A stretch of DNA of 64,000 nt. It comes from Rubrivivax sp. Lineage in GTDB: Bacteria; Pseudomonadota; Gammaproteobacteria; Burkholderiales; Burkholderiaceae_C. A program made the position numbers and the translations under genes. Below are positions 54,672 through 62,925 of this stretch, one piece after another (positions within the stretch are counted from its first letter, which is position 1; every line of letters starts with the position of its first letter). The DNA lies in contig JALHPF010000003.1 of assembly GCA_022842595.1 (NCBI GenBank), positions 167,747 to 231,746 of the forward strand, given 5' to 3'. A model generated the notes under the pieces. It ran no database searches and had not been told where the DNA came from. It saw nothing but the letters and a program-made list of their open reading frames with translations.

Positions 54672-55157
54672 ATGCCATCACCACAGGCAGGCCAGCGCTC
54701 GACCATGCGCCTGGCCGCCACTCATAGCACCCGGGCCGTGGGCCTGGACTTCGACACCGACACCGGCGTTGAGTACGCCCGGCACTGGGCACACAAGCAC
54801 TGCGGGCAGACACCACCAGCCGCGGGCATCGTCCGTAGGGCGCTGGCCGTCTACTTGGCGCACCTGTCCGCACCCAGCACGGACCCCCACGGGGAGTGCC
54901 GAGCACTGGCCCGAGCCTGCGCCCCCATGCGGCGCGATGCAGAGCACCAGCAAGGCACCCACAAGCGCCTGGGTGAGGCCACTGCATCGGCCTGCATGCC
55001 CACCTGGGCCGAGGTAGCCACGCCCCCGCAGCAGCGGGCCCTGTTGGACCACATGGGCGCCTGGCTTGACCGCACTGAAGCCCCTTCACCCGTGGCCTTG
55101 AACCCGTCTGCGTGCGCGCAGGGCGGGCCGCCACTACCCCCAAGGAGTACCCCATGA
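54672..55157 (+). CDS. Hypothetical 161-residue protein
   Basis: The product has MRLAATHSTRAVGLDFDTDT, then helical segments (GIVRRALAVYLAHLSAPS, then RALLDHMGAWLDRTEA). The early strand-helix order and RAL spacing could be ribbon-helix-helix-like, but that is a guess. Its stop overlaps the next ATG by four bases, so the genes are coupled. Confidence 0.55.
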   Translation: MPSPQAGQRSTMRLAATHSTRAVGLDFDTDTGVEYARHWAHKHCGQTPPAAGIVRRALAVYLAHLSAPSTDPHGECRALARACAPMRRDAEHQQGTHKRLGEATASACMPTWAEVATPPQQRALLDHMGAWLDRTEAPSPVALNPSACAQGGPPLPPRSTP

Positions 55158-55828
55158 GCACCCGCACATGCGCTGTGCCAGGCTGCAGCAAGCTCTGCGG
55201 CCCCCGCGTCTACAGCCCCTATTGCCCGGCGCACCGGAAGGCCCTGCGGTGTCACGGGCACCCCGAGCAGCGCCCTGTGACCTTCTACGAACTGGCCCCG
55301 CACATGACCGCCGTTAGGGGCGTGGTCAAGCGCAACCCTGACAGCGAAGCCTGGGCCATCGTGGGGACCCGGTGGGGGCATCTGCTGGAACAGGCCGAGC
55401 CCATCGCGGCGGCCCCTGCAAGCGGCCTGCCGTTCCACAAGCCGACCTGGCAGGCGGCCGACATGCTGCTGAAGGTGGCGGCTGTGGCGGATGCTGCAAA
55501 GGTCCGCGAGGTGATGCTGGCCCTGTACCTGCTGCGCATGCGGGACCCCCACAGGTTCCGCGATGACAAGGCATTCACCTTCACCCTGGTTCGGCGCCTG
55601 CGGCACCTAGCGCCCATGGCCAAGGGTCGCTACTGGAGCCACAAGGCGCAGCGGTCGAGCTGTGTCTACCGGGAGGCACCGCCCCGGGCTGTGGCCGTGC
55701 TGGGGGCCTGGCTGGGTGAGGTCTTCGGGCTGGCGGGCTTCCTAGTGGCTGAGGCCCTGTGCACACGGGAGGTCAAGGCCGCCGGTGAGCGGGCCCGCCT
55801 GGCGGAAGCTGTGGGCGCCTTCGCATGA
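55154..55828 (+). CDS. Cys-finger protein, 224 residues
   Basis: The N terminus TCAVPGCSKLCGPRVYSPYC, followed by PAHRKALRCHGHPEQRP, is a zinc-finger-like block and shares the C-x-V-x-G-C pattern with the protein at 54111-54602. The rest is helical with a basic centre (RRLRHLAPMAKGRYWSHKAQ). GGAG precedes the ATG. It is coupled to both neighbours by overlapping codons. A DNA- or RNA-binding role is likely but unproven. Confidence 0.6.
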   Translation: MSTRTCAVPGCSKLCGPRVYSPYCPAHRKALRCHGHPEQRPVTFYELAPHMTAVRGVVKRNPDSEAWAIVGTRWGHLLEQAEPIAAAPASGLPFHKPTWQAADMLLKVAAVADAAKVREVMLALYLLRMRDPHRFRDDKAFTFTLVRRLRHLAPMAKGRYWSHKAQRSSCVYREAPPRAVAVLGAWLGEVFGLAGFLVAEALCTREVKAAGERARLAEAVGAFA

Positions 55829-56349
55829 GCACCACACCGCCCAAGGAGCGGAGCGCGAACAGGTGGAACCCGCCACCCTTCCACAAGCTGCCGCGGGGGA
55901 CCCCGTACAGCCTGCCAGGTGGCACGGTGTGGGCAGGCCCCGGCAAGGTGCTTGCAGCCGTGCGGGATGGCCCGGCCGTGCGGGTGTCGTGGGATCTGTG
56001 GGGCCCTGAGCCGCCACCTGGGCCTGTGGGCATCGTCATCGCAGGAGCCGTGCGGCTGTGGTGGACAGCGGCCCCGGGGTCTTCCTTCCGGCCGATGGCG
56101 CTGGGCGTTGGTGGCCTGGTGCTGTTCAGCAAGAAGCCGCGACTGCTGGAATTGATGCCGGGTGAGGCCCTGCACGTGGGGGCCGACACGGCGCACAGCG
56201 GGGAAGTCTGGTGCTGGCCCGTGAGGACTGCAGACGGGAGCCGGTGGCCGCCGCCGCCCCTGCGCACCCTGACCGCTGCGGAACGGGGCTGGGATGACGA
56301 TGAGTTCATCGAGCGTGCCGGGGCACAGCAGGGACACAGCCGGGCCTGA
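55825..56349 (+). CDS. Hypothetical 174-residue protein
   Basis: The product is rich in Gly, Pro and Trp with beta-strand-like stretches (GIVIAGAVRLWWTAAPG, RPMALGVGGLVLF). The end is acidic (RGWDDDEFIERAG). It starts in an ATGA overlap with the preceding gene. No family is recognised. Confidence 0.55.
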   Translation: MSTTPPKERSANRWNPPPFHKLPRGTPYSLPGGTVWAGPGKVLAAVRDGPAVRVSWDLWGPEPPPGPVGIVIAGAVRLWWTAAPGSSFRPMALGVGGLVLFSKKPRLLELMPGEALHVGADTAHSGEVWCWPVRTADGSRWPPPPLRTLTAAERGWDDDEFIERAGAQQGHSRA

Positions 56350-56451
56350 CTCTGGGGCCTGCATGGTGGCGCATCCGGGGTGCCTTGCGGCGGCCACTTA
56401 GATGCGTCGCTATCGCTAGCAGGATCAAGCACTTAGCCCCGAAAAGACCCG

Positions 56452-56497
56452 AAAAGGGCCTTCTATACACCCCCCCTCGCAGAGAACAAGAAACGAC
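56452..56497 (+). repeat. Repeated intergenic motif, copy R2
   Basis: AAAAGGGCC, then CTATACACCCCCCCTCGCAGAGAAC, in two abutting blocks, matches R1 and R3 over the CTA-AC and CCCTCGC-GAG parts. It lies ~145 bases before the AlpA-like gene in a 292-base gap with no other gene. Confidence 0.5.
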
Positions 56498-56641
56498 ATC
56501 GGCCTTCATTGACACATCCAGCCCCGTGCTGGCCCTTCTCTAACCGCTAACGGCAACGCCGCCGGCAGCACCTTCAACAACCACACGCGCCCCGCCTGGT
56601 CACCAAGACCACCGGGGCGCTTCGCATTGGACGAACGAAAC

Positions 56642-56854
56642 ATGCAAGCACTGATGACACCCCAACAAGCGGCCGACCACCTGGCCCTTTCGCCCCGCAC
56701 GCTGGAAGCCTGGAGGATCAAGGGTGGTGGCCCCCGCTATGTGCGCCTGACTGCGAAGGCAGTGCGGTACGCACCTGCAGACCTGGCCGCCTGGGCCGAC
56801 GCACGCACGGTGGCGAACACCTCACAAGCCGTCACCTCGGCAGTGCAGCAATGA
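56642..56854 (+). CDS. AlpA/excisionase-like helix-turn-helix protein
   Basis: The 70-residue product is a single MerR-like winged helix-turn-helix: LMTPQQAADHLALSPRTLEA, WRIKGGGPRYVRL and YAPADLAAWADART. Such proteins are excisionases or AlpA-type activators of integrase genes in satellites and islands. It is the best candidate for a recombination directionality factor here. Its stop overlaps the next ATG. Confidence 0.82.
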   Translation: MQALMTPQQAADHLALSPRTLEAWRIKGGGPRYVRLTAKAVRYAPADLAAWADARTVANTSQAVTSAVQQ

Positions 56855-57246
56855 GCGCCACAGCATGCGCCCGCGGGCCCAGGCTGGGCACCTTCGAGGG
56901 ACAGCCGGCCATCTTCATGCGGCTGCAGGATGGCACCGATGCTGTCACCACGCCGGAAGGTTATGCCGCAGTCGTGGCCACCGGCTGTGTGGGTGCTTGG
57001 CTGCTTAACTCCGCCGGTCGCTCCGGGCTTATGTACGTCAGGACCGAAGAGCCCGGGCTTATGTCTGCAGTATCTCGGCTGCGCTCTGTGGCTGCCCTTG
57101 TCTCGGGCGCTGATAGGGACGAGCAGACCGGCTACCGCAGCGGCGACAGGCGCGACCTGCGGCCCTGCAATCTCTACCTGGAACCCAGGCGCGGCCGGCG
57201 GGCTGCACTGCAGGTGCCCGGATGGGACTTCCTGCCCACTGCCTGA
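56851..57246 (+). CDS. Hypothetical 131-residue protein
   Basis: The product has strands FEGQPAIFMRLQDGTDAVTT and a C-terminal YRSGDRRDLRPCNLYLEPRR that faintly resembles the DxRxxNL segment of HNH-type phage proteins, without the catalytic histidines. It is coupled to the AlpA-like gene by ATGA. No function is assigned. Confidence 0.5.
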   Translation: MSATACARGPRLGTFEGQPAIFMRLQDGTDAVTTPEGYAAVVATGCVGAWLLNSAGRSGLMYVRTEEPGLMSAVSRLRSVAALVSGADRDEQTGYRSGDRRDLRPCNLYLEPRRGRRAALQVPGWDFLPTA

Positions 57247-57609
57247 TCCGGGAGCGGTGGGGCAAAAGCAGGGCTAGACGCTCATCCTCGCAGAGCACCT
57301 CAAAGAGTCCCTCTAGGTTGTTCCCGCCGGGTCCGCCAGCAGCCTGCCATTCCCGGGGCACTCCTCCCACCTCCGTCCCCGTCCCCCGGGGGCCCCAGCC
57401 GCTGAGCCCAGCAGGTAACCCACGAGGTTGCCTCGCAGGCCAGCAGGCCACCCGTACCACCCCCCACACCCAACACCCAACAAGTTCACCAGCAGGCCTC
57501 ACGAGGGCTCTGCTGGGCTCCGCCGTGCTCAGTCCACAAAGCTGCAGCACTGCAGGGCTCCCTTCGTTCCCGTCTTTCGCTTTCATCAACCTCTCTAGGA
57601 ATTCCGATC
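57247..57609. other. Intergenic region with motif R3
   Basis: Apart from motif copy R3 (57262-57317) this 363-base stretch holds C-rich DNA and no convincing gene. It precedes the two-gene block at 57610-59006 and probably contains its promoter. Confidence 0.5.
57262..57317 (+). repeat. Repeated intergenic motif, copy R3
   Basis: GCAAAAGCA, GGGCTAGACGCTC, CCTCGCAGAGCACC and CCCTCTAGG match R1 at most positions over ~55 bases with similar spacing (43-44 bases between the outer CTAGA and CTCTAGG). A shared promoter or repressor-binding region is the simplest reading. Confidence 0.6.
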
Positions 57610-58017
57610 ATGAGTTCGAGCTACTACCCCTACCTCCCGACCGCGCCAATCCGCACCTTCGTCACGGCTGACTCCGGCTTCGCCATCAACAGTGAGTACA
57701 GCGGGGCTGTCACTGCAGGCCAGACCATCACGGGCACCCTGCGCACCCTGTCGAACCAGAAGAACGGTGTCATGGTGGCAATCACCGGCATCCTCGATCC
57801 CCACGACGTGGAGCTGGTCTATATCAGCGTCCCCTACGGCAGCTTCGGTGACAGCATCGCGTTCAGCTTGGTCCCCGCCAGTGCCAATGGGGTGACAGCC
57901 TGGTTCGCCTCGCCGCTGGTCCGCACCTGGGCCGGGTCGACCAGCTACACAGTCGTTGTGAAGTTCCGCAACGCACGGGGCGCTGTGGTGGTCCGTTCGC
58001 AGGAGTACCCACTGTGA
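57610..58017 (+). CDS. Hypothetical 135-residue beta-rich protein
   Basis: The product is rich in Ser, Thr, Val and Gly with alternating strand patterns (GAVTAGQTITGTLRTLSNQK, VMVAITGILDPHDVELVYIS) and no cysteine or charged cluster. It lacks a signal peptide. Phage minor structural or decoration proteins look like this, but no match is claimed. Its stop overlaps the next ATG. Confidence 0.6.
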   Translation: MSSSYYPYLPTAPIRTFVTADSGFAINSEYSGAVTAGQTITGTLRTLSNQKNGVMVAITGILDPHDVELVYISVPYGSFGDSIAFSLVPASANGVTAWFASPLVRTWAGSTSYTVVVKFRNARGAVVVRSQEYPL

Positions 58018-59006
58018 GCGCGTTCGACAACTACACAGACGTTGTCCGTATGGCCCACCCGCAGACCCCTGCAGTGGAGCCGCGCAGCGAGCCGTCACAT
58101 GGCGGTGTCACGCGGGTTATCTACGGCCTGACACCCCCCGAGGTTCCCCTGTCGCGGCCCGAGCCCACGCGAGTCCACGGCGGCACCATCAGCCACATGG
58201 CCGGTGCCAATGAGGTCCAGAGCGCAGACGTCGCCCGCCACGCGGTGAGCTTCGACGGCGCGGCTGGTGGTTCCGTGATGGCCACGAAGCAGCGCCAGGG
58301 GATGCACGACACCGTCGAGCTGATTCCAGGCCAACCCAGCACCCGCACACAGATTGCGGTGGCGCTTCGTGAAGGCCTCATTCGACAGATGGACGGCGGT
58401 GGCTACGCTGATGTGGTGGGCGCACCGGCTGCCATGGAGCACGCGGCAGAGGCCGAAGCGGCTGAGAAAGAGCAGGGGCCAGCCGACCCCGGTGCGGAAA
58501 TCTTCGCCGCGGAAGATGATGCCGAGTGGGCTGCCGCAATCGACCCGCTCCCCCAGCATGCATACGATGCCGCAGCCGCTTCGGTGTCCCTGGCAGTGGT
58601 AACGGGCGCGGACCTCGCGAGCGCTGCCCAGGCGCTAGCGGTGGACTCAGCCATAGAGCCGGCGCTGGCTCGCCAATACGTGGAAGCTGGATACGCGATG
58701 CATGAGCGCGCGGTGGCCGCTGCGGTGGCCCCGCTTGGTCTCGGGGAGGGGTCCCGCAAGGAAGCCTTCTATGAGTTCGCCCGAGAGCATCCGCAGAAGT
58801 TGCAGGAAGCAGTACAGCGGCTGGTCCACGCCAGGGACCCCGGCGGCTTCATCGGCCTGGCCCAACAGTTCCGCCGGGTCAATCCGGGCGGCGAGGTGTC
58901 GGCCCTGCAGCAGGCGGGCTTCGAGACCCACGTCGACACCTCAGGCGCTGTGTTGGTGAGGCGCCCAGGTGGTGACTGGGTGCGGGCGTCGGACCTGTTG
59001 AAGTGA
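58014..59006 (+). CDS. Hypothetical 330-residue protein
   Basis: The N-terminal ~90 residues are probably disordered. The middle has alanine- and glutamate-rich helices (AAMEHAAEAEAAEKEQG), and the C-terminal ~130 residues look like two small helical domains (FYEFAREHPQKLQEAVQRL, FIGLAQQFRRVNPGGEVSAL). There is no signal or membrane segment. It is the last gene of the element and is coupled to the beta-rich protein gene. I do not recognise it. Confidence 0.6.
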   Translation: MSAFDNYTDVVRMAHPQTPAVEPRSEPSHGGVTRVIYGLTPPEVPLSRPEPTRVHGGTISHMAGANEVQSADVARHAVSFDGAAGGSVMATKQRQGMHDTVELIPGQPSTRTQIAVALREGLIRQMDGGGYADVVGAPAAMEHAAEAEAAEKEQGPADPGAEIFAAEDDAEWAAAIDPLPQHAYDAAAASVSLAVVTGADLASAAQALAVDSAIEPALARQYVEAGYAMHERAVAAAVAPLGLGEGSRKEAFYEFAREHPQKLQEAVQRLVHARDPGGFIGLAQQFRRVNPGGEVSALQQAGFETHVDTSGAVLVRRPGGDWVRASDLLK

Positions 59007-59181
59007 CGGGCGGCTGCACGCTCGTGGGCTTGGGGAGGCGCTTGTCTCCCACAGCTGAGCCTTGATGTCCTTCCGCTCCGGCGACCCGGTCTCCTCGTGG
59101 CACCGGCCGGCCGGAGCGGGGGTGCTCAAACGGCCATGCTAGCTACCCTGCGCAGGACCCCGCCGTGCGCGGCGGGCTACC

Positions 59182-59214
59182 TGTACCCATCCTGTACCCA
59201 AGACCTGTACCCAT
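59182..59214 (+). repeat. Integrase arm-type repeats, right end
   Basis: TGTACCCA occurs at 59182, 59193 and 59206, spaced 11 and 13 bases, about 60-95 bases inside the right att core. The same octamer occurs twice at the left end. This is the expected layout of P and P' arm sites. Confidence 0.6.
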
Positions 59215-59274
59215 GGGGTTTGGCTGGTGTCGAAAAGTCGTTCTGTGACAACGACTTAGAGGGCGGCAATATAT

Positions 59275-59297
59275 TTGGGGTGGCTGATGGGACTCGA
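59275..59297 (-). repeat. Right attachment site (att core copy in tRNA-His)
   Basis: This 23-bp copy is identical to 47992-48014 and covers the CCA, acceptor strand and T-arm of tRNA-His, so the tRNA gene stays intact after integration. Confidence 0.9.
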
Positions 59298-59352
59298 ACC
59301 CACGACAACCAGAATCACAATCTGGGACTCTACCAACTGAGCTACAGCCACC
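59276..59352 (-). tRNA. tRNA-His (anticodon GUG)
   Basis: The minus strand reads GGTGGCTGTAGCTC at the 5' end, the anticodon loop ATTGTGATT, the T loop GGTTCGAGTCCC and CAGCCACC followed by an encoded CCA, 77 bases in all. The extra 5' G and unpaired C opposite it are hallmarks of tRNA-His. It is the insertion site of the mobile element. Confidence 0.96.
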
Positions 59353-59385
59353 ACCGAACCGCGAAGTATAGCTTCGTCGATGTCC

Positions 59386-61314
59386 TCACTGACCGCCGGC
59401 CGCCGCCGGCTTGCTGCCGGCCGCCACTTCGGCTTCGACGATCTCGACCTTGTAGCGCCGCTTAAGCGCTGCTTCGTAGGCACGGGCTTCGGCTGAACCC
59501 CAGATCAGGGCGTACTGCTTCTGCCACTCGGCGTCTTCCTGCGGCTGCTTCTCGCGCGGCAGCAGCTTGTTCACGCGCAGCAGCACGTAGCCCTGCGGCC
59601 CGAGGTCGACGCCCGTGAGCAGGGGCAGCTTTTCGGGGTCGGCCGACAGCACGGCGTCGAGCAGCGCCTTCGGCACGCCCTGCGCCTGGTCGCGCGACAC
59701 GATGGCGGTGGTGCCCATGGCGCTGGCATCGGGGCCGGTCGGCGCTTTCTGCAGTTCGGCAAGGCGGGCCTGGCCCTGCTGGCGCGCCAGTGCCGCAGCC
59801 TGGGTGTCGATGACGCGCTGCCGCACGGCGTCCTTGACCTCGGCCAGTGGCAGCACCCGCGCAGGCGAGTGCGTCACCACCCGGGCCGACGCGAGCTGGT
59901 TCGGACCGGTTTCGATGGCATCGGTGTTGCGCTTGTTCTGGATGGCGTCGCTCGTGAACAGCGCTTCCAGCAGCTTGGGCGAAGCCAGCGGGCCGGTGGC
60001 ACCCGGGGCGGGCTGGCGCTGCACGGTGGCGGTCTGCTTGCTCAGCTTGAGCTTGTCGACCGCCGGCTGCAGGCTGTCCGCCTGCTCGTAGACGGTGTTG
60101 GTGAACTGCTCGGCGATCTCGGCATAACGCTTCTGCGCCAGTGACTTGCGCACCTCGGCTTCGATCTCGGGGCGCACTTCGGCAAAGGGCCTGGCCTGGC
60201 CGCCGCGCGTGGCCACGAGCTGGATGATGTGAAAGCCGAAATCACTCTCGACGAGGTTGCTGATCTCGCCTGGCTTCATCGAGAACGCGGCGTCCTCGAA
60301 CGGCTTGACCATGGCGCCGCGGCCAAAGAAGTCGAGATCGCCGCCACTGGCCGCCGAGCCGGTGTCCTCGGAGTTCTTGCGCGCCACTTCGGCGAAGGTC
60401 TCGGGCGCCTTGCGCACCTGGGCCAGCAGTTCTTCGGCGCGAGCCTTGGCCTTGGCCTTGGCTTCGGCACTCATGCTGGCGTCGGCCTTCACCAGCACAT
60501 GGCTGGCTCGCCGTTCTTCCGCCTGGGCGTAGCGGCTGCGGTTCTCTTCGTAGTAGCGGTTGAGGTCTTCCTCGGACACGGCAACGCCGGCGCCCAGGGC
60601 GGCAAGGTCGAGCACCACATATTCGATGCTGGCCTGTTCGGGCGACGTGAAGCTGGCCTCGTTGGCCTTGTAGAAGGCTTCGAGGTCGGCGTCCGAAGGG
60701 TTGATGCCGTTGCGCAGCGTGGCCGGGTCGAAGCGCTGGAACTGCACTTCGCGGCGCTGCAGCAGCGGCTCGACCGCGGCGGCGACACTGGCCGCCGGGG
60801 CCAGCGCGGTCTCGGTGATGGCGCCCAGCACCTGCTGCATGGCCAGGTCCTGGCGCAATTGCGCGGCAAACAGCTCGGAGCTCATGCCCTGCGCGCTCAA
60901 GAGTTCGCGGTTGACGCTGCCGTCGGGGTTGCGCAGGCCGGCGAACTGCGGGTCGGTGGTGAACAGGCGCTGCAGGCGCTGGTCGGTGGGCGCCAGGTGC
61001 TGGTCGCGCGCGGCCGCCAACAGCACACGCTGGCGGATCAGCAGGTCCAGCGACTCGCGGCGCGCCTGCGGGGTGTCCATCAGCTTGGCGTCGAGCTCGG
61101 GTGAACGCTGGCGCAGCCGTTCGACATTGCGCTGGTGGGCCTGGTCCCATTCGGCCCGGGTGATGGCCTGCCCATCGACATTGGCCACCGTGGCGTTGCC
61201 ACCTTCAGTGAAGCGGCTGTAGCCGTCGATGCCGAAGAAGATGAACGACGGGATGATGAGCAGCAGCAGGAAACCCAGTGTCAGACGGGTGTGCGCGCGG
61301 ACGAAATCGAACAT
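59386..61314 (-). CDS. ppiD: Periplasmic chaperone / peptidyl-prolyl isomerase PpiD
   Basis: The 642-residue protein is anchored by an N-terminal helix (LTLGFLLLLIIPSFIFFGI) and has SurA-like chaperone regions (VDGQAITRAEWDQAHQRN) around one parvulin domain (residues ~265-365: ASHVLVKAD, GGDLDFFGRGAMVKPFEDAA, DFGFHIIQL). PpiD assists folding of newly exported proteins near the Sec translocon. Length and order match PpiD. It lies between two tRNA genes, downstream of hupB as in many Burkholderiales. Confidence 0.93.
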   Translation of the reverse strand: MFDFVRAHTRLTLGFLLLLIIPSFIFFGIDGYSRFTEGGNATVANVDGQAITRAEWDQAHQRNVERLRQRSPELDAKLMDTPQARRESLDLLIRQRVLLAAARDQHLAPTDQRLQRLFTTDPQFAGLRNPDGSVNRELLSAQGMSSELFAAQLRQDLAMQQVLGAITETALAPAASVAAAVEPLLQRREVQFQRFDPATLRNGINPSDADLEAFYKANEASFTSPEQASIEYVVLDLAALGAGVAVSEEDLNRYYEENRSRYAQAEERRASHVLVKADASMSAEAKAKAKARAEELLAQVRKAPETFAEVARKNSEDTGSAASGGDLDFFGRGAMVKPFEDAAFSMKPGEISNLVESDFGFHIIQLVATRGGQARPFAEVRPEIEAEVRKSLAQKRYAEIAEQFTNTVYEQADSLQPAVDKLKLSKQTATVQRQPAPGATGPLASPKLLEALFTSDAIQNKRNTDAIETGPNQLASARVVTHSPARVLPLAEVKDAVRQRVIDTQAAALARQQGQARLAELQKAPTGPDASAMGTTAIVSRDQAQGVPKALLDAVLSADPEKLPLLTGVDLGPQGYVLLRVNKLLPREKQPQEDAEWQKQYALIWGSAEARAYEAALKRRYKVEIVEAEVAAGSKPAAAGGQ

Positions 61315-61461
61315 CGGTTCAGGCCTAATCCGGAGTCGGGGGTGGCAGGCGTTGGCAGAGCCTTGCGTGGAAGGCTGGGGGCGGTGCCCTCTTTGTCAGC
61401 TCACGCCAGGTTGCGCCGGGTTCCGCAGAGCGCGAGAACCTGCGGATTCTATCCGGGGGGG

Positions 61462-61537
61462 TGGTGGGTGCTGACGGGCTCGAACCGCCGACCTACGCCT
61501 TGTAAGGGCGCCGCTCTACCAACTGAGCTAAGCACCC
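61462..61537 (-). tRNA. tRNA-Val (anticodon UAC)
   Basis: The minus strand reads GGGTGCTTAGCTC, anticodon stem-loop CCCTTACAAGG, T loop GGTTCGAGCC and AGCACCC then ACCA, 76 bases. The anticodon TAC reads valine codons. It sits between hupB and ppiD. Confidence 0.95.
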
Positions 61538-61567
61538 GGATGTCTTGCGCCGCGGACAGCGACAGCT

Positions 61568-61849
61568 TTACTTGACGCCGTTCAGAGCGTCCTTCAGGCC
61601 TTTGCCCGGACGGAACTTCGGCACCTTCGAGGCCTTGATCTTGATGGCGGTGCCGGTGCGCGGGTTGCGGCCGGTGCGCGCCTTGCGCTTGTTCACGGCG
61701 AAGGTACCGAAGCCGGTGATGGTGACCGAGTCACCCTTCTTGAGCGTCGTCTTCACGGCGCCAATGACGGCCTCCAGCGAACGCGTTGCAGCGGCCTTGG
61801 AGATGTCGGCTTGGTGGGCGATGACTTCGATCAGTTCACTCTTGTTCAC
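61568..61849 (-). CDS. hupB: DNA-binding protein HU
   Basis: The 93-residue nucleoid protein starts at GTG 61849 with GAGGGG upstream. It has the HU fold: [40 protein letters not shown] with the DNA-intercalating Pro, and [14 protein letters not shown] bends and compacts DNA. The gene order hupB-tRNA-Val-ppiD is conserved in related bacteria. Confidence 0.96.
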   Translation of the reverse strand: MNKSELIEVIAHQADISKAAATRSLEAVIGAVKTTLKKGDSVTITGFGTFAVNKRKARTGRNPRTGTAIKIKASKVPKFRPGKGLKDALNGVK

Positions 61850-62010
61850 GTGGTTCCCCTCGTCTTAATCGTCGGTCTGGGCGCTGCAAAGCAGAGGGGC
61901 GATTCTAGGGCCAAGGCCGCCGCCTTCGGACACTGCAAAAGCGGTGTCCCAACCTTGGGAATGAGGGAGCTTTCACGCTTGACAAGCCTGTCGCGCAAAC
62001 CTAAGGCCGA

Positions 62011-62925
62011 CTACGCCGCCTGCACGCGGGGCGCGCGTGCCACCAGCCAGACGCCCACGGCCGTCAACACCAGCCCGGCAAGCACCGCCAGGGTGAGCTG
62101 TTCGTCGAACAGCCACCATGCCAGCAACGCCGTGCACGGCGGCACCAGGTACATCAGGCTGCTGACACGGGTGGCCGCCCCCCGCTGCACCAGCAGGTAC
62201 AGCAAGGAACTGCCGCCCAGCGTCAGCACGAGCACCGACCAGGCCAGTGCGCCGAAGAGCTCGGGGTGCAGGTCGACCGCACCCGTTTCAAGCCATGCCA
62301 GCGGCAGCGACACCAAAAGCGCCGCGCCGAGCTGCACGGCGTTGGCGGTACGCACGTCGCAGGGGGCAACGAATCGTTTCTGGTACAGCGTGCCTGCGGT
62401 GATGGCCAGCAGGGCCAGCAGGGCGCACGCGAAATTGAAAGGTGTCACCTCGCCCAGCCCCAGCTTGCGCCCCACCACCAGCAACAGGCCGGCCAGCCCG
62501 AGCGCCAGTCCGGTCCACTGGCGCCCCGTGACACGCTGGCCCTGCCCGCTGGCGGCCACCCACAGTGCCGTCAGAACCGGCTGCAGACCGACGATGAGCG
62601 ACACGGTGCCGGCACCGATGCCGGCGCGTACGGCCGCCCAGACGCCCCCCAGATAACCGGCGTGCATGCACAGGCCGGTCACCGCCAGGTGCAGCCACTG
62701 CGTGCGAGTGGAAGGCCACACGGCGCCGGACCATTGCACCCAGATCAGGAAGGCCAGGATCGACAGGCCGTAGCGCCAGCAGAGGAAGGTGAACGGCGGT
62801 GCATGGGGCATGCCATAGCGCGCGACCACGAAGCCGGTGCTCCAGATGAGCACGAACACGACCGGCATGGCGCGCAGCAGCGCGTCACGGCGGGCTTCGG
62901 CCGCCGCTGGACCCGGAACCGTCAC
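62011..62925 (-). CDS. EamA/DMT-family transporter
   Basis: The 304-residue protein has ten hydrophobic helices in two EamA repeats: VVFVLIWSTGFVVARYG and LCWRYGLSILAFLIWV in the first, LGAALLVSLPLAWLET and LYLLVQRGAATRVSSLMYLV in the second. These export metabolites such as amino acids. The GTG start overlaps the pgsA stop (GTGA), so the pair is coupled. Confidence 0.88.
   Translation of the reverse strand: MTVPGPAAAEARRDALLRAMPVVFVLIWSTGFVVARYGMPHAPPFTFLCWRYGLSILAFLIWVQWSGAVWPSTRTQWLHLAVTGLCMHAGYLGGVWAAVRAGIGAGTVSLIVGLQPVLTALWVAASGQGQRVTGRQWTGLALGLAGLLLVVGRKLGLGEVTPFNFACALLALLAITAGTLYQKRFVAPCDVRTANAVQLGAALLVSLPLAWLETGAVDLHPELFGALAWSVLVLTLGGSSLLYLLVQRGAATRVSSLMYLVPPCTALLAWWLFDEQLTLAVLAGLVLTAVGVWLVARAPRVQAA

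Larger units (their letters stand above)
47992..59297 (+). mobile_element. tRNA-His-integrated mobile element, ~11.3 kb
   Basis: An exact 23-bp direct repeat bounds the region; its right copy is the 3' end of tRNA-His, the usual target of tyrosine integrases. The integrase gene starts at the left repeat. Contents are a serine recombinase, KilA-N and AlpA-like proteins and short unknown genes, often with ATGA overlaps. There is no capsid, portal, terminase, relaxase or identifiable replication gene. A phage satellite or small integrative element fits best. The DNA is high in GC like the host except for the gene at 49708-50748. Confidence 0.85.

Noticed and set aside
52952..57317. R motifs as phage T7-type RNA polymerase promoters
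   Set aside because: The core does not match the 23-bp consensus and no phage RNA polymerase gene is present.
47992..59297. Reading the element as an intact prophage
   Set aside because: No capsid, portal, terminase, tail or lysis gene can be recognised and the size is too small.
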